This document shows, piece after piece, positions 45,839 through 56,592 of a stretch of DNA of 64,000 nt; positions within the stretch are counted from its first letter, which is position 1; each line of letters starts with the position of its first letter. This DNA is from Linanthus parryae. Its lineage: Eukaryota; Streptophyta; Magnoliopsida; Ericales; Polemoniaceae. Below the pieces are notes generated by a model, which was not told where the DNA came from, ran no database searches, and saw only the letters and a list, made by a program, of their open reading frames with translations. The stretch spans positions 85,957,136-86,021,135 of the forward strand of contig JALGPY010000007.1 in assembly GCA_023055425.1 (NCBI GenBank), in the 5' to 3' direction. The translations under genes were made by a program, and so were the position numbers.

Positions 45839-47005
45839 TGTCAGTTCAAAGTTGTTTTCAAAGCTTTGAAACTGGTTTCAAAGCCTTGAAACTTCACAGC
45901 ATGAACTAAGGGGGAATTCTCACTCCTACTCATTATCTAATCTCCTGCTCTTTATCATGCTACATTATGTGATGAAAGACAAAATAATTATGTGTTATAA
46001 CATGATTTGATCTTATCATTTGCCTGAGTTGTTTTGCAATGATTGTTAGCTAACTCTCTGTTGCAGGTTTAAGCTGGAGTTTCCTTATTTAAAGGATTGC
46101 AGAATCTGCAGATTGGGTGCTATTCTTATGGAAAGTTGTTTGGACTTTCCTTAGGCTTGCAGATTGAAGATCAAATCAAAATCATTGAAAAAATCATGCA
46201 GCTAGTTGTTGGAAGAGAGCTGTTGAGAGTCAGATATCTGCAGAGGATTTTTAGTGATTCTGTTTAAAGCTTCCTATAAAGACTGCAATTCAAATTGGCA
46301 AATAGAGAGACTGTTTTAGAGAGTTTGAAAAGTACAGAGATTTATACAGAGATTCATACACTCTCACGGATTGACAAGCATCATTGAAGGAGATCATCCA
46401 ACCATTCAATCCATTCCAAATTCCTGAATAACACTTCAAGCATCACTGTCTTCACATTGTTCTTCATCTATAGCTTTATTTGTATATCATTTTTTTTATA
46501 TTATGTAATCATCTTTTAAGAGTCGAGTTGTTCAACAATCGGTATTCTTATTGTATCAGTTAGCTAGAGTTGTAACTAAATAGGTTATGAAGAACCTTTG
46601 GCTGGAAAAGAATAAAGCAATTCTCTTAGCCAGAGATCTAGGGCTTAGTTTTTGATAAATAAGAAGTTGTTGAAATCCTAGAGGGATTAGATCCCCCGGG
46701 AGGAGAGTAGGTCACTTGCGAACGAACTTCGTAAAATCACTGTGTTCTTTGTTTTGCATTTCAGTTCTTTACTTGTCTTCAAAACTACTTCAAAACAGGT
46801 TTCTGTTCAAAGCTTTGAAAAGGTTTTCAAAGATTTGAAAATATTCAGTAACTTCTAATCTGTCTGTTCTGGTTTCAAATCTTTGAAACTGAGTTCAAAG
46901 CTTTGAAATACTTCAAGTTCTTCTCATTTTGCAAAGTTGCCATAGTCTATTCAACCACACCCCCCCCCCCGCCGCCCTTCTAGAGTATTTGATCCTGTAA
47001 CTACA
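45839..47005 (+). repeat. 3' LTR of the SIRE-like element
   Basis: About 1.17 kb. It carries palindromes TTTCAAAGCTTTGAAA at 45856-45871 and TTTCAAAGCCTTGAAA at 45876-45891, and further variants near 46806-46908. A C-run followed by cccttctagagtatttgatc near the end is typical of SIRE/Opie-like LTRs. The end at ...aactaca is an estimate; LINE coding resumes by about 47030. Confidence 0.75.
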
Positions 47006-49344
47006 TACCTACATCCAGTCTTCAGTAGGGAAATGTTAAGCTTTTAGAACTATTCCCTTGAAAGAACCTGGACTATCCCCAACATCGTATGGCAAGCAAA
47101 GAGATATTAAAACTTTGAATATGTCTAAAACCAATACCACATTCCACTTTCTTATTTGCAACTTCATCTCAACTTAACCAGTGCATATTCCTCTCACTTG
47201 GCCCAGCTCCCCACCAAAAATTTCTTATCAATTGAGCTATTTTATTGCCAACTTTAGCAGAAAAGGCAACACATGACATAGTATAGCTTTGGAATAGCAT
47301 AAGCAATTTCTTTCAAAATTACCTCTCTTCCTGCATATAAAAGATTTCTCTTCCTCCAACCTAGAAAAACTTCAATCACACTATCTACAATATGTTGAAG
47401 AGCTTCACTCTTATATCCACAAATCTGTGATTTCTTTGATACTACTATCGTCAGTGTTGGGAGAGTAGAGGACCCCAGATTTATTTATATTTACTTCAAT
47501 CCCTGAAGTTTCTCCAAAATCCCAGAGAATCTACAAAAAATACATCATCTCTTCTTTCTTTGCTTGCAGGAATATCTGGGAATCACTTACAAAGAACATA
47601 TGTTAATTCAAAATTTATTTTTGAGATACCCATTCCTTTTAAGAAACCCTGTCCTGAGCCTTCTTGAACTTTAAAGAAAATATATTCATAATAAAAAAAT
47701 AAGAAGATAAGGGATCTCCCCGCCCTAAACCCCTTCGAGGTGAAAAACTTTTCCTACAACACCATTCAAATTACTAGAGAGTCAAATTTGACACAAATTT
47801 ACTAATCAACTCCACCCATTTTGATCAAAACCAAATCCTTTTAAAACCTATTCCGAAAATTCTAATTCAGCTGTGTCATAAGCCTTGTTTAGATCAAGCT
47901 TCAAATCCAAACACCCTTTTTTCCTTTCTTCTTGTGAGAAATACAATGAAAATGTTCTTGTGCAATAATAATGTTATCATGTATCATTCTACCAGGGAAA
48001 AAAGTATAATGTTCCTTTAGTCTGTTGTCTGAAAGTTTAGCTATAACTTAATAAAGAAAAGTGCATAGTGCAATAGCTCTGTACTGAGATACATGTTCTA
48101 GATGCTGCACTTTTGGAATGAGAGAAAGGATTATTTATTTAATACATCTGAGCATTGTTCTTGAGTTGAAAAAGTATTGTATGACCTCCACCACCTACTT
48201 TTTAATAGTTTCTATGTGATTTTAATAGAAACCTCATGTAAATCCATCATAACCAGGAGCTTTTCATGGGTCAAAACAAAATACTGTAGATCTGATTTCC
48301 TCCTCTCTTAGGATTTGAAGTTATATGGCATTGTCATTCTATGTGACTAGAAGAAGAATCACTTGATAAGAATTCTCCCATCCTATAGAGCCTTTTATTG
48401 GTAAAAAGATAAATATTGAAATCCTTAAACAACCCTGCAATGTCCTCTCCATTTTCCGCCCTGTTACGATTTTCTGATTTCAAAGTGTCGACATTCTTTA
48501 TGTGTCTTCTTTGGAGAGTACACATATAGAAAAACTTGGTATTTTTGTCTCCTTCTTTTAAATAGTTTACTCTTAACTTATGTTTCCAAAATAATTATTC
48601 ATTTTACCAAACTTCTTGAAGTTGGAATCTGATCCCTTTTTGCTGATTCCACTTCTGAGCTGAAATAAAGCCATATGAATATCCAAAAGCTGGTGTTCAA
48701 GTTGCACAATCTTCTACATGAAATTCCCACTATGCTCACTGTTCCAGGATTTCAACTTTTCTCTGCACAATTGCAGCTTTTTCACCAACATAACCATGTT
48801 AGACCATATGTATTAGAGCTCCAACCATTATGAATTAAGTATGTACAGCTTCCCAAGCCCTTCCATTTTATCAAACTTGAATTTAAATTATATTTTTTTC
48901 CTGCAGACTTTGTATTGATCACCCTAAGAGTGATCAAAAGGCCCATGGATTCTTACACCCCTAATCAGTACTTAAAAAATAATCCTACCAATAATTTATG
49001 TTACTTCCTCTCCTTCTCTTCTGCTTTTCGAAGAATAACTCATTCCCTGAGAAGCTAATTCATAAGGTGACAATTTGAAATAAAGCTCCTAAATCTCATC
49101 ATTCTCAAAATTTGAGAATTCTTTCCTCCATTCTTATCATCCTTACTGGTAAAATCATTACAGTCTTCCAAAAGTACGCATGGACCTGTAAAATTTCTAC
49201 TTAAAATCTTCATTTCTTGCCAAAATAGTCCCTTCTGTTTTGGACGAGCAGGGGCATAGACAAACACCCACACTTCCCACACAATTTGTCTAACTTCAAT
49301 TTTTGCTACTATAGCATTATGTGAGTTCAACATTACCGCTAGAT
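47006..49344 (-). pseudogene. LINE fragment 4: end of endonuclease and reverse transcriptase
   Basis: Read leftwards: the end of the endonuclease domain (HNAIVAKIEVRQIVWEVWVF ... near 49325-49060) and an inter-domain stretch (IAGLFKDFNIYLFT near 48450-48410). RT follows with LKLDLNKAYDTAE near 47915-47880, a decayed GRGDPLSSYFF-like region near 47720, and HMFFVSDSQIFL near 47600 where FADD is expected. Then KARHFPTEDWM lies near 47060-47025. The catalytic Asp pair is lost (VSD). There are numerous stops. Plant L1 elements nick target DNA and copy their RNA there; this one cannot. Confidence 0.85.
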
Positions 49345-50969
49345 TGTAACACCCCTAAAATGACCAAGCCTGGAACTCAGGGGTGTCAATCCGTACCCAA
49401 GATTAAACCCGGATACAAGGAGGTTTAAATACAGAAGATCCAAGCATAACATCCATAAAATAATACTTATTAAAAATCTAAGTCTCTGTGCCTCAAACAT
49501 GGGCATAAAATCCAACTAGAATTCAAAGGTACTAAAGAAATTTCCTAGGAACTAAATGTGAAGTTATTAATCGTCTAAGTGATGATTTGTGTCCCCGCTA
49601 AGCTATGCTCCCATCATCCAGACCTGTGGTGCAGGAAACCACAGTTTCCAAAAATCAGCAAAAATACTGAGTAAATAAACACCCGACATGTAAACAGATT
49701 ATGATGCATGATTTTAAATAAGAAAACAATATTTTGAAAAGAAAGAGATAAAGTATGAGTATAAGTGCGAAATAAGAATTCACTAAACTTTCCTTTTAGC
49801 ATTTCATTTGGGGAAACATTCCCAAACTCTCTTCATTGTTTAATCGGGACTTTCAATTTTAAACAATAAAGGTCCCGGTATTAGGAATTCATATTTTAAC
49901 ACGTTGACACGGGGAAGAACCAACCATCACAAGCTACCAAGACCATAAGTGTCGACACCCCCCTAAGATTTCTTGCGGGCAGAGAGGTAAGTACAAGGAG
50001 CGACTTGGGGCTGTTGCGGCCAAGTAAAATAAAACAAAATTGGTCGAGAGACCGTAGTCAACATCGACCAAACCCAAAATAAAATGTTCCCCGGTACAAC
50101 TATTCCACTTTACGTCATTACGTCTTATTAATTTCTCATGTGATAGTTGTGATAACATCATTTTAGTAAAACCCACCATATGCTAAAATAAACACCTAAA
50201 GTAGATATTTTATTTTGAGACAGTAAATCATAAAACACAATTTTGACACGAAAGAAGGAAAGGGCACTGGACCTGGCACGTTTACTTACATCAAACAAAA
50301 ACAATTAAAGCAAGTCAGTCGTAATATTCGACATATCCCTCGTCTGAGAACTAGTTGCCTACAAGTTTACTAATATTCTAATTAACATATTGCTAACACA
50401 CATACACAAACAAAAAGTCATAAATGCAATGAATACGAATACCACCCCTTATTAATTTTCCAAAACTTACTTGGGTTAAAAGAAAATACAACCTTTTCAT
50501 TATACGATATATATATATATATACTAACTTTTTATTATAAGATTTGCATATCAAAGAACACACTAGAATTACCTATATGAATAAACCCTCCTAGATTCAC
50601 ATTAGAGAACTTATTTTAACAACATGGTTCTTAATTAATCTCTATTAACAAAATACTAGTTTTAAAACAAATAAAGCAAATCCTAGAACTACAACAACTC
50701 CTCCTATAGTTTAATAACAGCCCACCAACCCCCTAGCTAGTTTTATATTGTTCAAAAGACCCCCAAGGTTTACAACAACTTCTGTACCACTTTATTCCTC
50801 ATAAAAACCCCCTGGACAAATTTGCCTCAACCCAAAGCTCTGGTTTTTCATGGAAACTCAACAAGAATTGAAAAAGAATCAAGTTGGAAGTTTACATAAA
50901 GAAAGAGGGAACAAAGGCGACGTGCGGCGACGACAGCAGAGGCGGGCGACGGCGGTGGGCAGCGGCGTC

Positions 50970-51059
<90 letters not shown>

Positions 51060-51590
51060 TTGAGAGGGAGATGTTGCTTGGTGTTGGTGTGGGTCAAAAT
51101 CTGAGTTTGAGGTGGGTTTATATAGGCTTTTGGGTGAAGAATCCGGCGAGTAGTAGGAATGTTTCCGGGTTGATTTCGATTCCAAATTGGGTCTTTTTTT
51201 TGGGCAAAATTGATTTCTTGGTGAGAAATTCTTGGTCTATGCCGAATTTGTAGTTGATTAGGATTGTATTAGGGTGAAAAAGGAGACGAATTTGTAGAGT
51301 TGGTGTTGGTGTTGTGGTCGGCCGTGGAGTCTTCTCCCGTGGTAGAAGAAGTTTGGGTAGAAGATGATATAACTTTAAGGAAAAGACACTTTTCCCCCAT
51401 AGGTTTAGTTAAAAGACAACTACCACCCCCAGTTTACTTAAAATACACTAATTAAGTTAGGAAAAAGGCACAACCCCCCCCCCCCCCATGTCTTTAATAA
51501 CAATAAAATTAACTCCCAAATAATAAAATTAACACCCAACACTTATAACAACATCATAAAATACCCGTATCTACAAAACGGGGTATTTCA
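49345..51590. mobile_element. Second long LTR-like element in the LINE
   Basis: It runs from TGTAACACCCC to GGGGTATTTCA, inverted ends like those of 15863-33002. It is 2246 bp without coding sequence: A/T-rich, with a C-run near 51474-51487, a G/C-rich gcggcgacg block near 50920-50970 and a GA/GT microsatellite. LINE endonuclease sequence flanks both sides. The 5-bp flanks (tagat, ttagt) do not match well, so the TSD is unproven. Confidence 0.6.
50971..51058. repeat. Compound (GA)n(GT)n microsatellite
   Basis: About 24 GA units run directly into about 20 GT units. Translations across it are Arg/Glu or Cys/Val runs and are not genes. Confidence 0.97.
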
Positions 51591-53800
51591 TTAGTCCCTT
51601 CTGTCCACCATAACACCAACCCTCGAGTAGTACCCACATGATCCACCACAAAATAATTAACAAACCTTAGCCTTCTTTGATCACCAAACATGATATAATC
51701 TTATTATTTGTTTCTGAAATAAAAATCACACTATAAAGATGGGTTAAAATCAACCATCTTAATCTCTAGAATGTCACGGTACTCCCCAAACCCTGAACAT
51801 TCCATCTGAGCACTAAAATTCCTCTTATGGCTGATTTTGGACAACCACCACAACCATCTCAGTAGCACTACTGCCAACAACATATTCATCATTTGCCAAG
51901 TCATGACCTCTAATTTCACTAACGAGGTAGAATTTTCTGATCAATAGGGTTAGGAGTTGCCTTTGATTGTGCATTTTTTATCCTTTCAGCTTCCAATTGT
52001 GCTTCCTCTTCATCTACCAATTGTCATATATCCCCATACAAGTTCCATCTAGAAGAAGGAATTTCACTCATAAGCTAGTCCTTTTTTTCTTTTTCCCCTC
52101 TCTGTTCTACTAACCCAACTTCTGTTATGCCTCCTTATGAGCCTTTGAACAATTTGAAGCTATCCTCTGTTGAATGTTTTCCAAGATCTTCTCGAACCCT
52201 TTTTCCTTGCCTCGCATAAATCACATCCTACAATAGTTTTTGTTTCCCCTTATTTGCTTCCTTCTCAATTACTAATCATAATCCTATACCATATTTCTCT
52301 TCTTCACTTCTTCATCAAATCTTTAGATCAATACCATCATTTTTAGAAGAACAAATCGACTAAACACATCCGAAAGAGAAATATCAAAATACTGGTTGCC
52401 TGGGATCAAGTCATTTTCTTGTAATGGGTCGAAACAGATACTGGGTCTTCTTTTGATCTCGACCTTCCTTGGTTTTGGACCATCACCTCTTACAACCCAC
52501 TTATAATGATTTACCGCCTATTTTTCGTTTGGAATCTTTCTTTTGTTGGGATTATTGGTTCTTCAACTATATAATGTTGTTGTGGGCCACAAAATTGATC
52601 CGTCTGGCCCAAACCATCACTAGGACTTTCGGTTGGCAACATTTTTATCACCATCATCAATCTTATCCTTAAAACGTGTATTATGTACCTTAATGGATAA
52701 CGCCTTAGATGTGCCTTCATCATTTTGGATCAAACGTTTCTTACACTTGTCCTTTTCGTCCTTGTTCACGCGCTCTTCCATCACTTCCATGGTCTCAACT
52801 TCACACGTCGCTTCTGAAACTCTGACCATCGCCGACGGTGTGATAATGTCCTCCTGTCTCTTTCTGTTCTCCTTTTCACTCATAGTCTTGCTAATCTTAT
52901 CTCAAACCTCCTCCTTTTCTGATTTTGGATTTGTTTGATCTCTTCCTTGTTTCTTTTCTCTATTTCAAAAGTCGATCGCAAGTTTTCCCTGAGCTCTGGG
53001 CTATACTCGAGTTTCATATATGCTTTCCATTTGATAAACCAACATTGAACGTCTCTGTGACCCAATCTCCCACATTTGTAGCATAAATCCCACAATATTT
53101 CAAACTTGACCTTACCCAGACATCTTCGTCTTCTTAATTGTTGAGGTAGAAACCCCGCGGAAGCGGATTTTCAACATCAAACCGAAACCCTAACTCTGAA
53201 ATACGGCCTTATTCTGACTACTCCATTTCTCAATTCCTTCAAAAGTGGTCACATCTTCGATCAAGGCTCCGATGCATTTGACGTTTAGCTTTGATCTTTT
53301 TCTAGTGGCAGCCCCCTTATCTGTACCCAGAATAGCATCTTTGTGAAATCCAGCGAATAAACATTTCTTAATGTGTTTCCATTCCTGGAGACGAATATTT
53401 AGATTTGCCAAAAAGCACGATGTTTTTGCTGTTATCCTCTGATAATCTTCTTCATCTTCGAAAAGAAGCACAAACATATTCGATCCTACGGACGTAACAT
53501 CTAATTGACCTAGTAAGTTGCAGATTCCGGTAGCAAATACATTTCATCATGTTCTTGTCATACTCTTTGTAACTAAATAATTTCCCAATTCAAGTTAAAT
53601 CACACAGTTGTTTTACAATCTCAGCATTATCGTGTAAACAGAGACTTAAGCCATTGACCATGATTCCGAACATAAAGGAAAATAGGAGAAAGCAGAGAGA
53701 CACATTGTCTTAAAAAAAAGCTTAGAATAGATCTAAACAAAGAAAATGAAAAACCAAGGCGGAGAAAAAGGAGAAGAGACATGATCGTAAAAAGGAAAAG
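51591..53800 (-). pseudogene. LINE fragment 5: ORF1 and endonuclease start
   Basis: Read leftwards. An RNA-binding DUF4283-like region (LEDEEDYQRITAKTSCFLAN-type context, 53477-53190) contains FVLLFEDEEDY. A CCHC knuckle CYKCGRLGHRDVQC lies near 53085-53045. A charged linker (about 52900-52300) follows. The endonuclease start lies near 51830-51790 (SAQMECSGFGEYRDI), with an end near GLVLWWTEG at 51615-51595. Order and motifs match plant L1 ORF1 plus the beginning of ORF2. Frame breaks are frequent. The 5' end of the LINE is not sharp. Confidence 0.8.
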
Positions 53801-55680
53801 GGTTTATTGCATTTCACCCTCCTGTGATTAAGGGTTTGTGCGCAAGACCCCTTGTGCTCTCAAATGTTGCAGAACGCCCCCTTGTGGTTTCGTTTTTGTG
53901 TGGTACGGGGGTAAGTTTTCGTTAATGATGGTAAAAAGACCTCAGTACCCTTTACATATAGCACATACCATTCATTTGTCATCTCACTTTCTCTCTCTAA
54001 AAGTTCTGCCCTCTTTTCTCTCTACAAATTCTTCTTCTTCTTCTCCTTTTATCTTCTCCTTATCTGGCGGTCATCATGGCGGAGGGGGGCGGTCGACGCG
54101 GCGGCGGGTGGCGGTCGACGAGGCAGAGGGTGGGGACAACGCAGTGGAGGGCGATGGTCTTTCCTCTCCTCCTCCGTCAAGATCTGTTCTCTTTTTTCTT
54201 TTTTCTTTTTTATGTCTTCTCCTCCTTCTGGTTATTCCTTCTTGTTCATATATGGAGGCCGCGGCGACGTACGGCGCGATTGCAAGCAGCCTTCCTCGTT
54301 CTTTTTTCATTTAGATATGTTTTTACTTATTTTTTTTAATTATTGTTCTCCCTCCTTTTCTCTCCAGCAACAACCAAGAACTCATTTCTTCCTCTTTATT
54401 ATTGTTCTCCCTCCTTTTCTCTCCAGCAACAACCAAGAACTCATTTCTTCCTCTTTCTTTCTTCATCCAGATCGATCTGGTTACTTCATTCAGATCAATT
54501 TTTAACCATTTTTCTAAATTTCTTGGATTTTGTTTAAATGCAAGTGCTTTGTCCTCCACGTGTTCTCTCGGCTAATTGAGGATAGCTAGAAGCAAAGACA
54601 TTGATTTTTATTTGTTGGAAAAGACATTGGGTTTGATTATGCTGTTTTGGGTTCTGGGTGGTGGGGATACTCATCCTCATCTTGTTTTGGGTTCTGGGTG
54701 GTGACTGGTGAGGACGTGATTTTAAGCATCGGGTTTGACATTAACAGTATTTACCCACTTGACAAGGCATTATTTCTGTGCTGTGTAGGTGGTGACCAAG
54801 GTCGCTCGCAACCAGGTGTAGGTAACTAGACAATGTCCAGCACGATTATTAAATTGATTTCTTACCACTTTGAGATGTAAAAGAGTTGCAAGTTGTGGTC
54901 CACGTGACATGATGCGAGTGGCAGTGCTTAAACTCACATTCTCCACCTAAAATCATGTACTACTTATAACTGTACATATATATTTTGTTGTGCTACTTTC
55001 ATATCCGTTTAATAGAATGAAAAATGAATCTGATTAGTTTGATTTTCTCATCACACCCATGGATGGATCTACGCTATCTCAAGAGGGGTTATAGGCCAGA
55101 CTCAACTTTTATTTCCCTTATTTGTAATGATGTTTTTAATTTCGTCTCACAAAAACTATTGCAGTATACTCTTAATTTGTTTCATATTTTAACCTTCACT
55201 GTGACAAATTTTTGGATCAGTCCCATTCACAACAGAAGCTCACCTCTTTCCCTACTGTTTCTTTCTCATCTGTGAACCCTAAAATATCCAACAATTACTA
55301 TTTAGCCTCTTTATAAATAATTGGAAGCTCATATTTGATCCCATGGAATTGAAACTGTGTATGGGTTGTACAGAACATGTGACAAGTAATTCACAAAACG
55401 ACAAAGACGGTAATTGATTAATAGTCCGGTGGTACGGATCATTTACTATTTACAACAATCTATGCTGCAACAGTGTGCTACCACCATATACTCTCACCAC
55501 CACCCTCATGACAATAAGTAATGCGCCGCTTCATTCAAACACGTCTTTATCCCTCCCAGGAGGGGTTTCCTCTCCGCCTTATCCTAACCCACAAACAGAC
55601 AAAATACTAAATGGAAACCCACGGTCTGAGGAAAGTCCTTTAACACCACAAAACTCATAAACAAGAAAACTTTAATACGA
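53801..55680. other. Non-coding region upstream of the DOG1-like gene
   Basis: No gene is supported. The left part (53800-53950) has phrases such as ttattgcatttcaccctcctgtg and cgcccccttgtgg that look like a decayed repeat. It includes a G/C-rich block at 54070-54160, a pyrimidine-rich block with a 59-bp tandem duplication at 54341-54458, and a short gggttctgggtggtg repeat near 54649 and 54688. Open frames here are low-complexity. Confidence 0.5.
54341..54458. repeat. 59-bp tandem duplication
   Basis: Two almost perfect copies beginning tattgttctccctcctttt at 54341 and 54400, within pyrimidine-rich sequence. Probably a simple recent duplication. Confidence 0.9.
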
Positions 55681-55754
55681 AGCAAAATCACATACACTCT
55701 CTAGAAAAGGAGAAAAAGATATCGTATGGGCCCCGCAAACTCTCGTCACCTCAC

Positions 55755-55761
55755 TATAAAT
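55755..55761 (+). promoter_or_regulatory. TATA box of the DOG1-like gene
   Basis: tataaat in ctcactataaatccaac, 94-100 bases before the ATG. The leader between is C/A/T-rich, as is common in plant 5'UTRs, and has no upstream ATG. Confidence 0.6.
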
Positions 55762-55854
55762 CCAACACTCCCAACCTCCAACATTTACACACAACCTCCC
55801 TTTATTCTCCCTTTCTAAAAAGAAAATTTTGGTGATCAAAAAACAACCACCGAT

Positions 55855-56592
55855 ATGTCTATTGGCAACAGAACAAACGCCGCCACCGCCAACAGCGGCA
55901 TCGCCGCCTTCGAGTCCTTCTTCGAAGGCTGGCTGGTCCGGCAAGAGCACGTCCTCGACGAGCTCCAGTCGGCAGAGCAACACATCCACGAGTCCCGCGA
56001 GGAGGATCTCAGAGAGCTCATTCTGCGAGTCCTCGGTCACTACCAAGAGTACTACGAAGAGAAGTCGCGAGCCGCCCACCAGAATGTCTTCCGCGTCTTC
56101 ACTCCGACGTGGTACACCCCCTTCGAGCGGACCTTCTTCTGGATCGCCGGGTTCAAGCCGGGACTGGTGTGCCGGCTCGTGCAGAGCTCGGTCGCCGACT
56201 TGACCGACGACCAGACACGGCGGTTGAACCGCTTGATGGTCGAGACGAGGGCGGAGGAGCGGCATCTGGCTGAGCAGATGGCAGTTCTGCAGGAGGGTGT
56301 GGCGTCGCCGGATTTGCTTGGGCTGGCGAGGAAGCAGGCGAGGGGAGGGACCAGGGACGGGGAGAGGAATGAGGTTGATACTGTTATCGAAGCTATGAGA
56401 TCGTCTATGGAAAGGGTATTGTCGGCTGCGGACATGCTGAGAACAGAGACGGCTGAGAAGGCGGTGGAGTTTCTGAATCCGGCGCAGACCTTGAAGTTTC
56501 TGGTGGCAGCGACTAAGCTCCAGCTCAGGATCCGAAGTTGGGGTTTGAGGAAGGAAGTTGATAGGCAAGTAGTGTTAAGTAATAGTAGGTAA
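55855..56592 (+). CDS. DOG1-domain protein (DOG1-like), 245 aa
   Basis: A single-exon frame from ATG 55855 to TAA 56590-56592. The start is the first ATG after the TATA box, followed by a low-complexity N-terminus. The DOG1 domain begins near residue 19 (FESFFEGWLVRQEHVLDEL), continues through ELILRVLGHYQEYYEEKS (about 54-71), and has the signature FFWIAGFKP at 94-102 and DLTDDQTRRLNRL at about 115-127. C-terminal helices end in a conserved-looking LKFLVAATKLQLRIRSWG. This domain is shared with the C-terminal part of TGA bZIP factors, but there is no bZIP here. Family members include DOG1, a seed-dormancy regulator, and DOG1-like proteins of varied or unknown role, so the exact function is not assigned. 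Length and frame look intact. The 5' half is markedly G/C-rich compared with its surroundings. It is the only convincing host gene in the window. Confidence 0.92.
   Translation: MSIGNRTNAATANSGIAAFESFFEGWLVRQEHVLDELQSAEQHIHESREEDLRELILRVLGHYQEYYEEKSRAAHQNVFRVFTPTWYTPFERTFFWIAGFKPGLVCRLVQSSVADLTDDQTRRLNRLMVETRAEERHLAEQMAVLQEGVASPDLLGLARKQARGGTRDGERNEVDTVIEAMRSSMERVLSAADMLRTETAEKAVEFLNPAQTLKFLVAATKLQLRIRSWGLRKEVDRQVVLSNSR

Larger units (their letters stand above)
36202..47005 (+). mobile_element. SIRE-like Ty1/copia element with extra ORF region
   Basis: The two LTRs begin tgtaagttcaaag (36202) and tgtcagttcaaag (45839) and align for about 690 bp. Between them on the plus strand are gag, protease, integrase, RT, RNase H, a purine tract, and a separate charged ORF region after pol, an order known from SIRE/Maximus elements. 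The 5' LTR lacks its last part and the PBS. A 2.7-kb solo LTR lies near the 3' end. Neighbours on both sides are LINE ORF2. I could not find a TSD, so the right end is approximate. All ORFs are broken. Confidence 0.82.

Noticed and set aside
36196..47013. gtagg (left) and tacct/cctac (right) as TSD of the SIRE-like element
   Set aside because: They match only as reverse complements, which is not how TSDs lie; no direct duplication was found.
50850..51185. Open frames with Arg-Glu, Ser-Leu or Cys-Val runs
   Set aside because: Translations of the (GA)n(GT)n microsatellite.
49340..51595. A 3-bp TSD (tag) suggesting a DNA transposon instead of an LTR
   Set aside because: Only three bases, and the TG...CA-type ends with similarity to 15863-33002 fit an LTR better; left as uncertain TSD.
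53838..54340. Plus-strand frames up to 158 codons and a minus-strand Arg/Lys-rich frame
   Set aside because: Low-complexity pyrimidine- and GGC-rich sequence without recognisable domains; probably non-coding.
55672..56568. A 298-codon open frame on the minus strand across the DOG1-like gene
   Set aside because: Antisense shadow caused by high G/C in the true gene; composition (His/Arg/Leu/Pro-rich) has no domain and the sense frame has clear DOG1 motifs.
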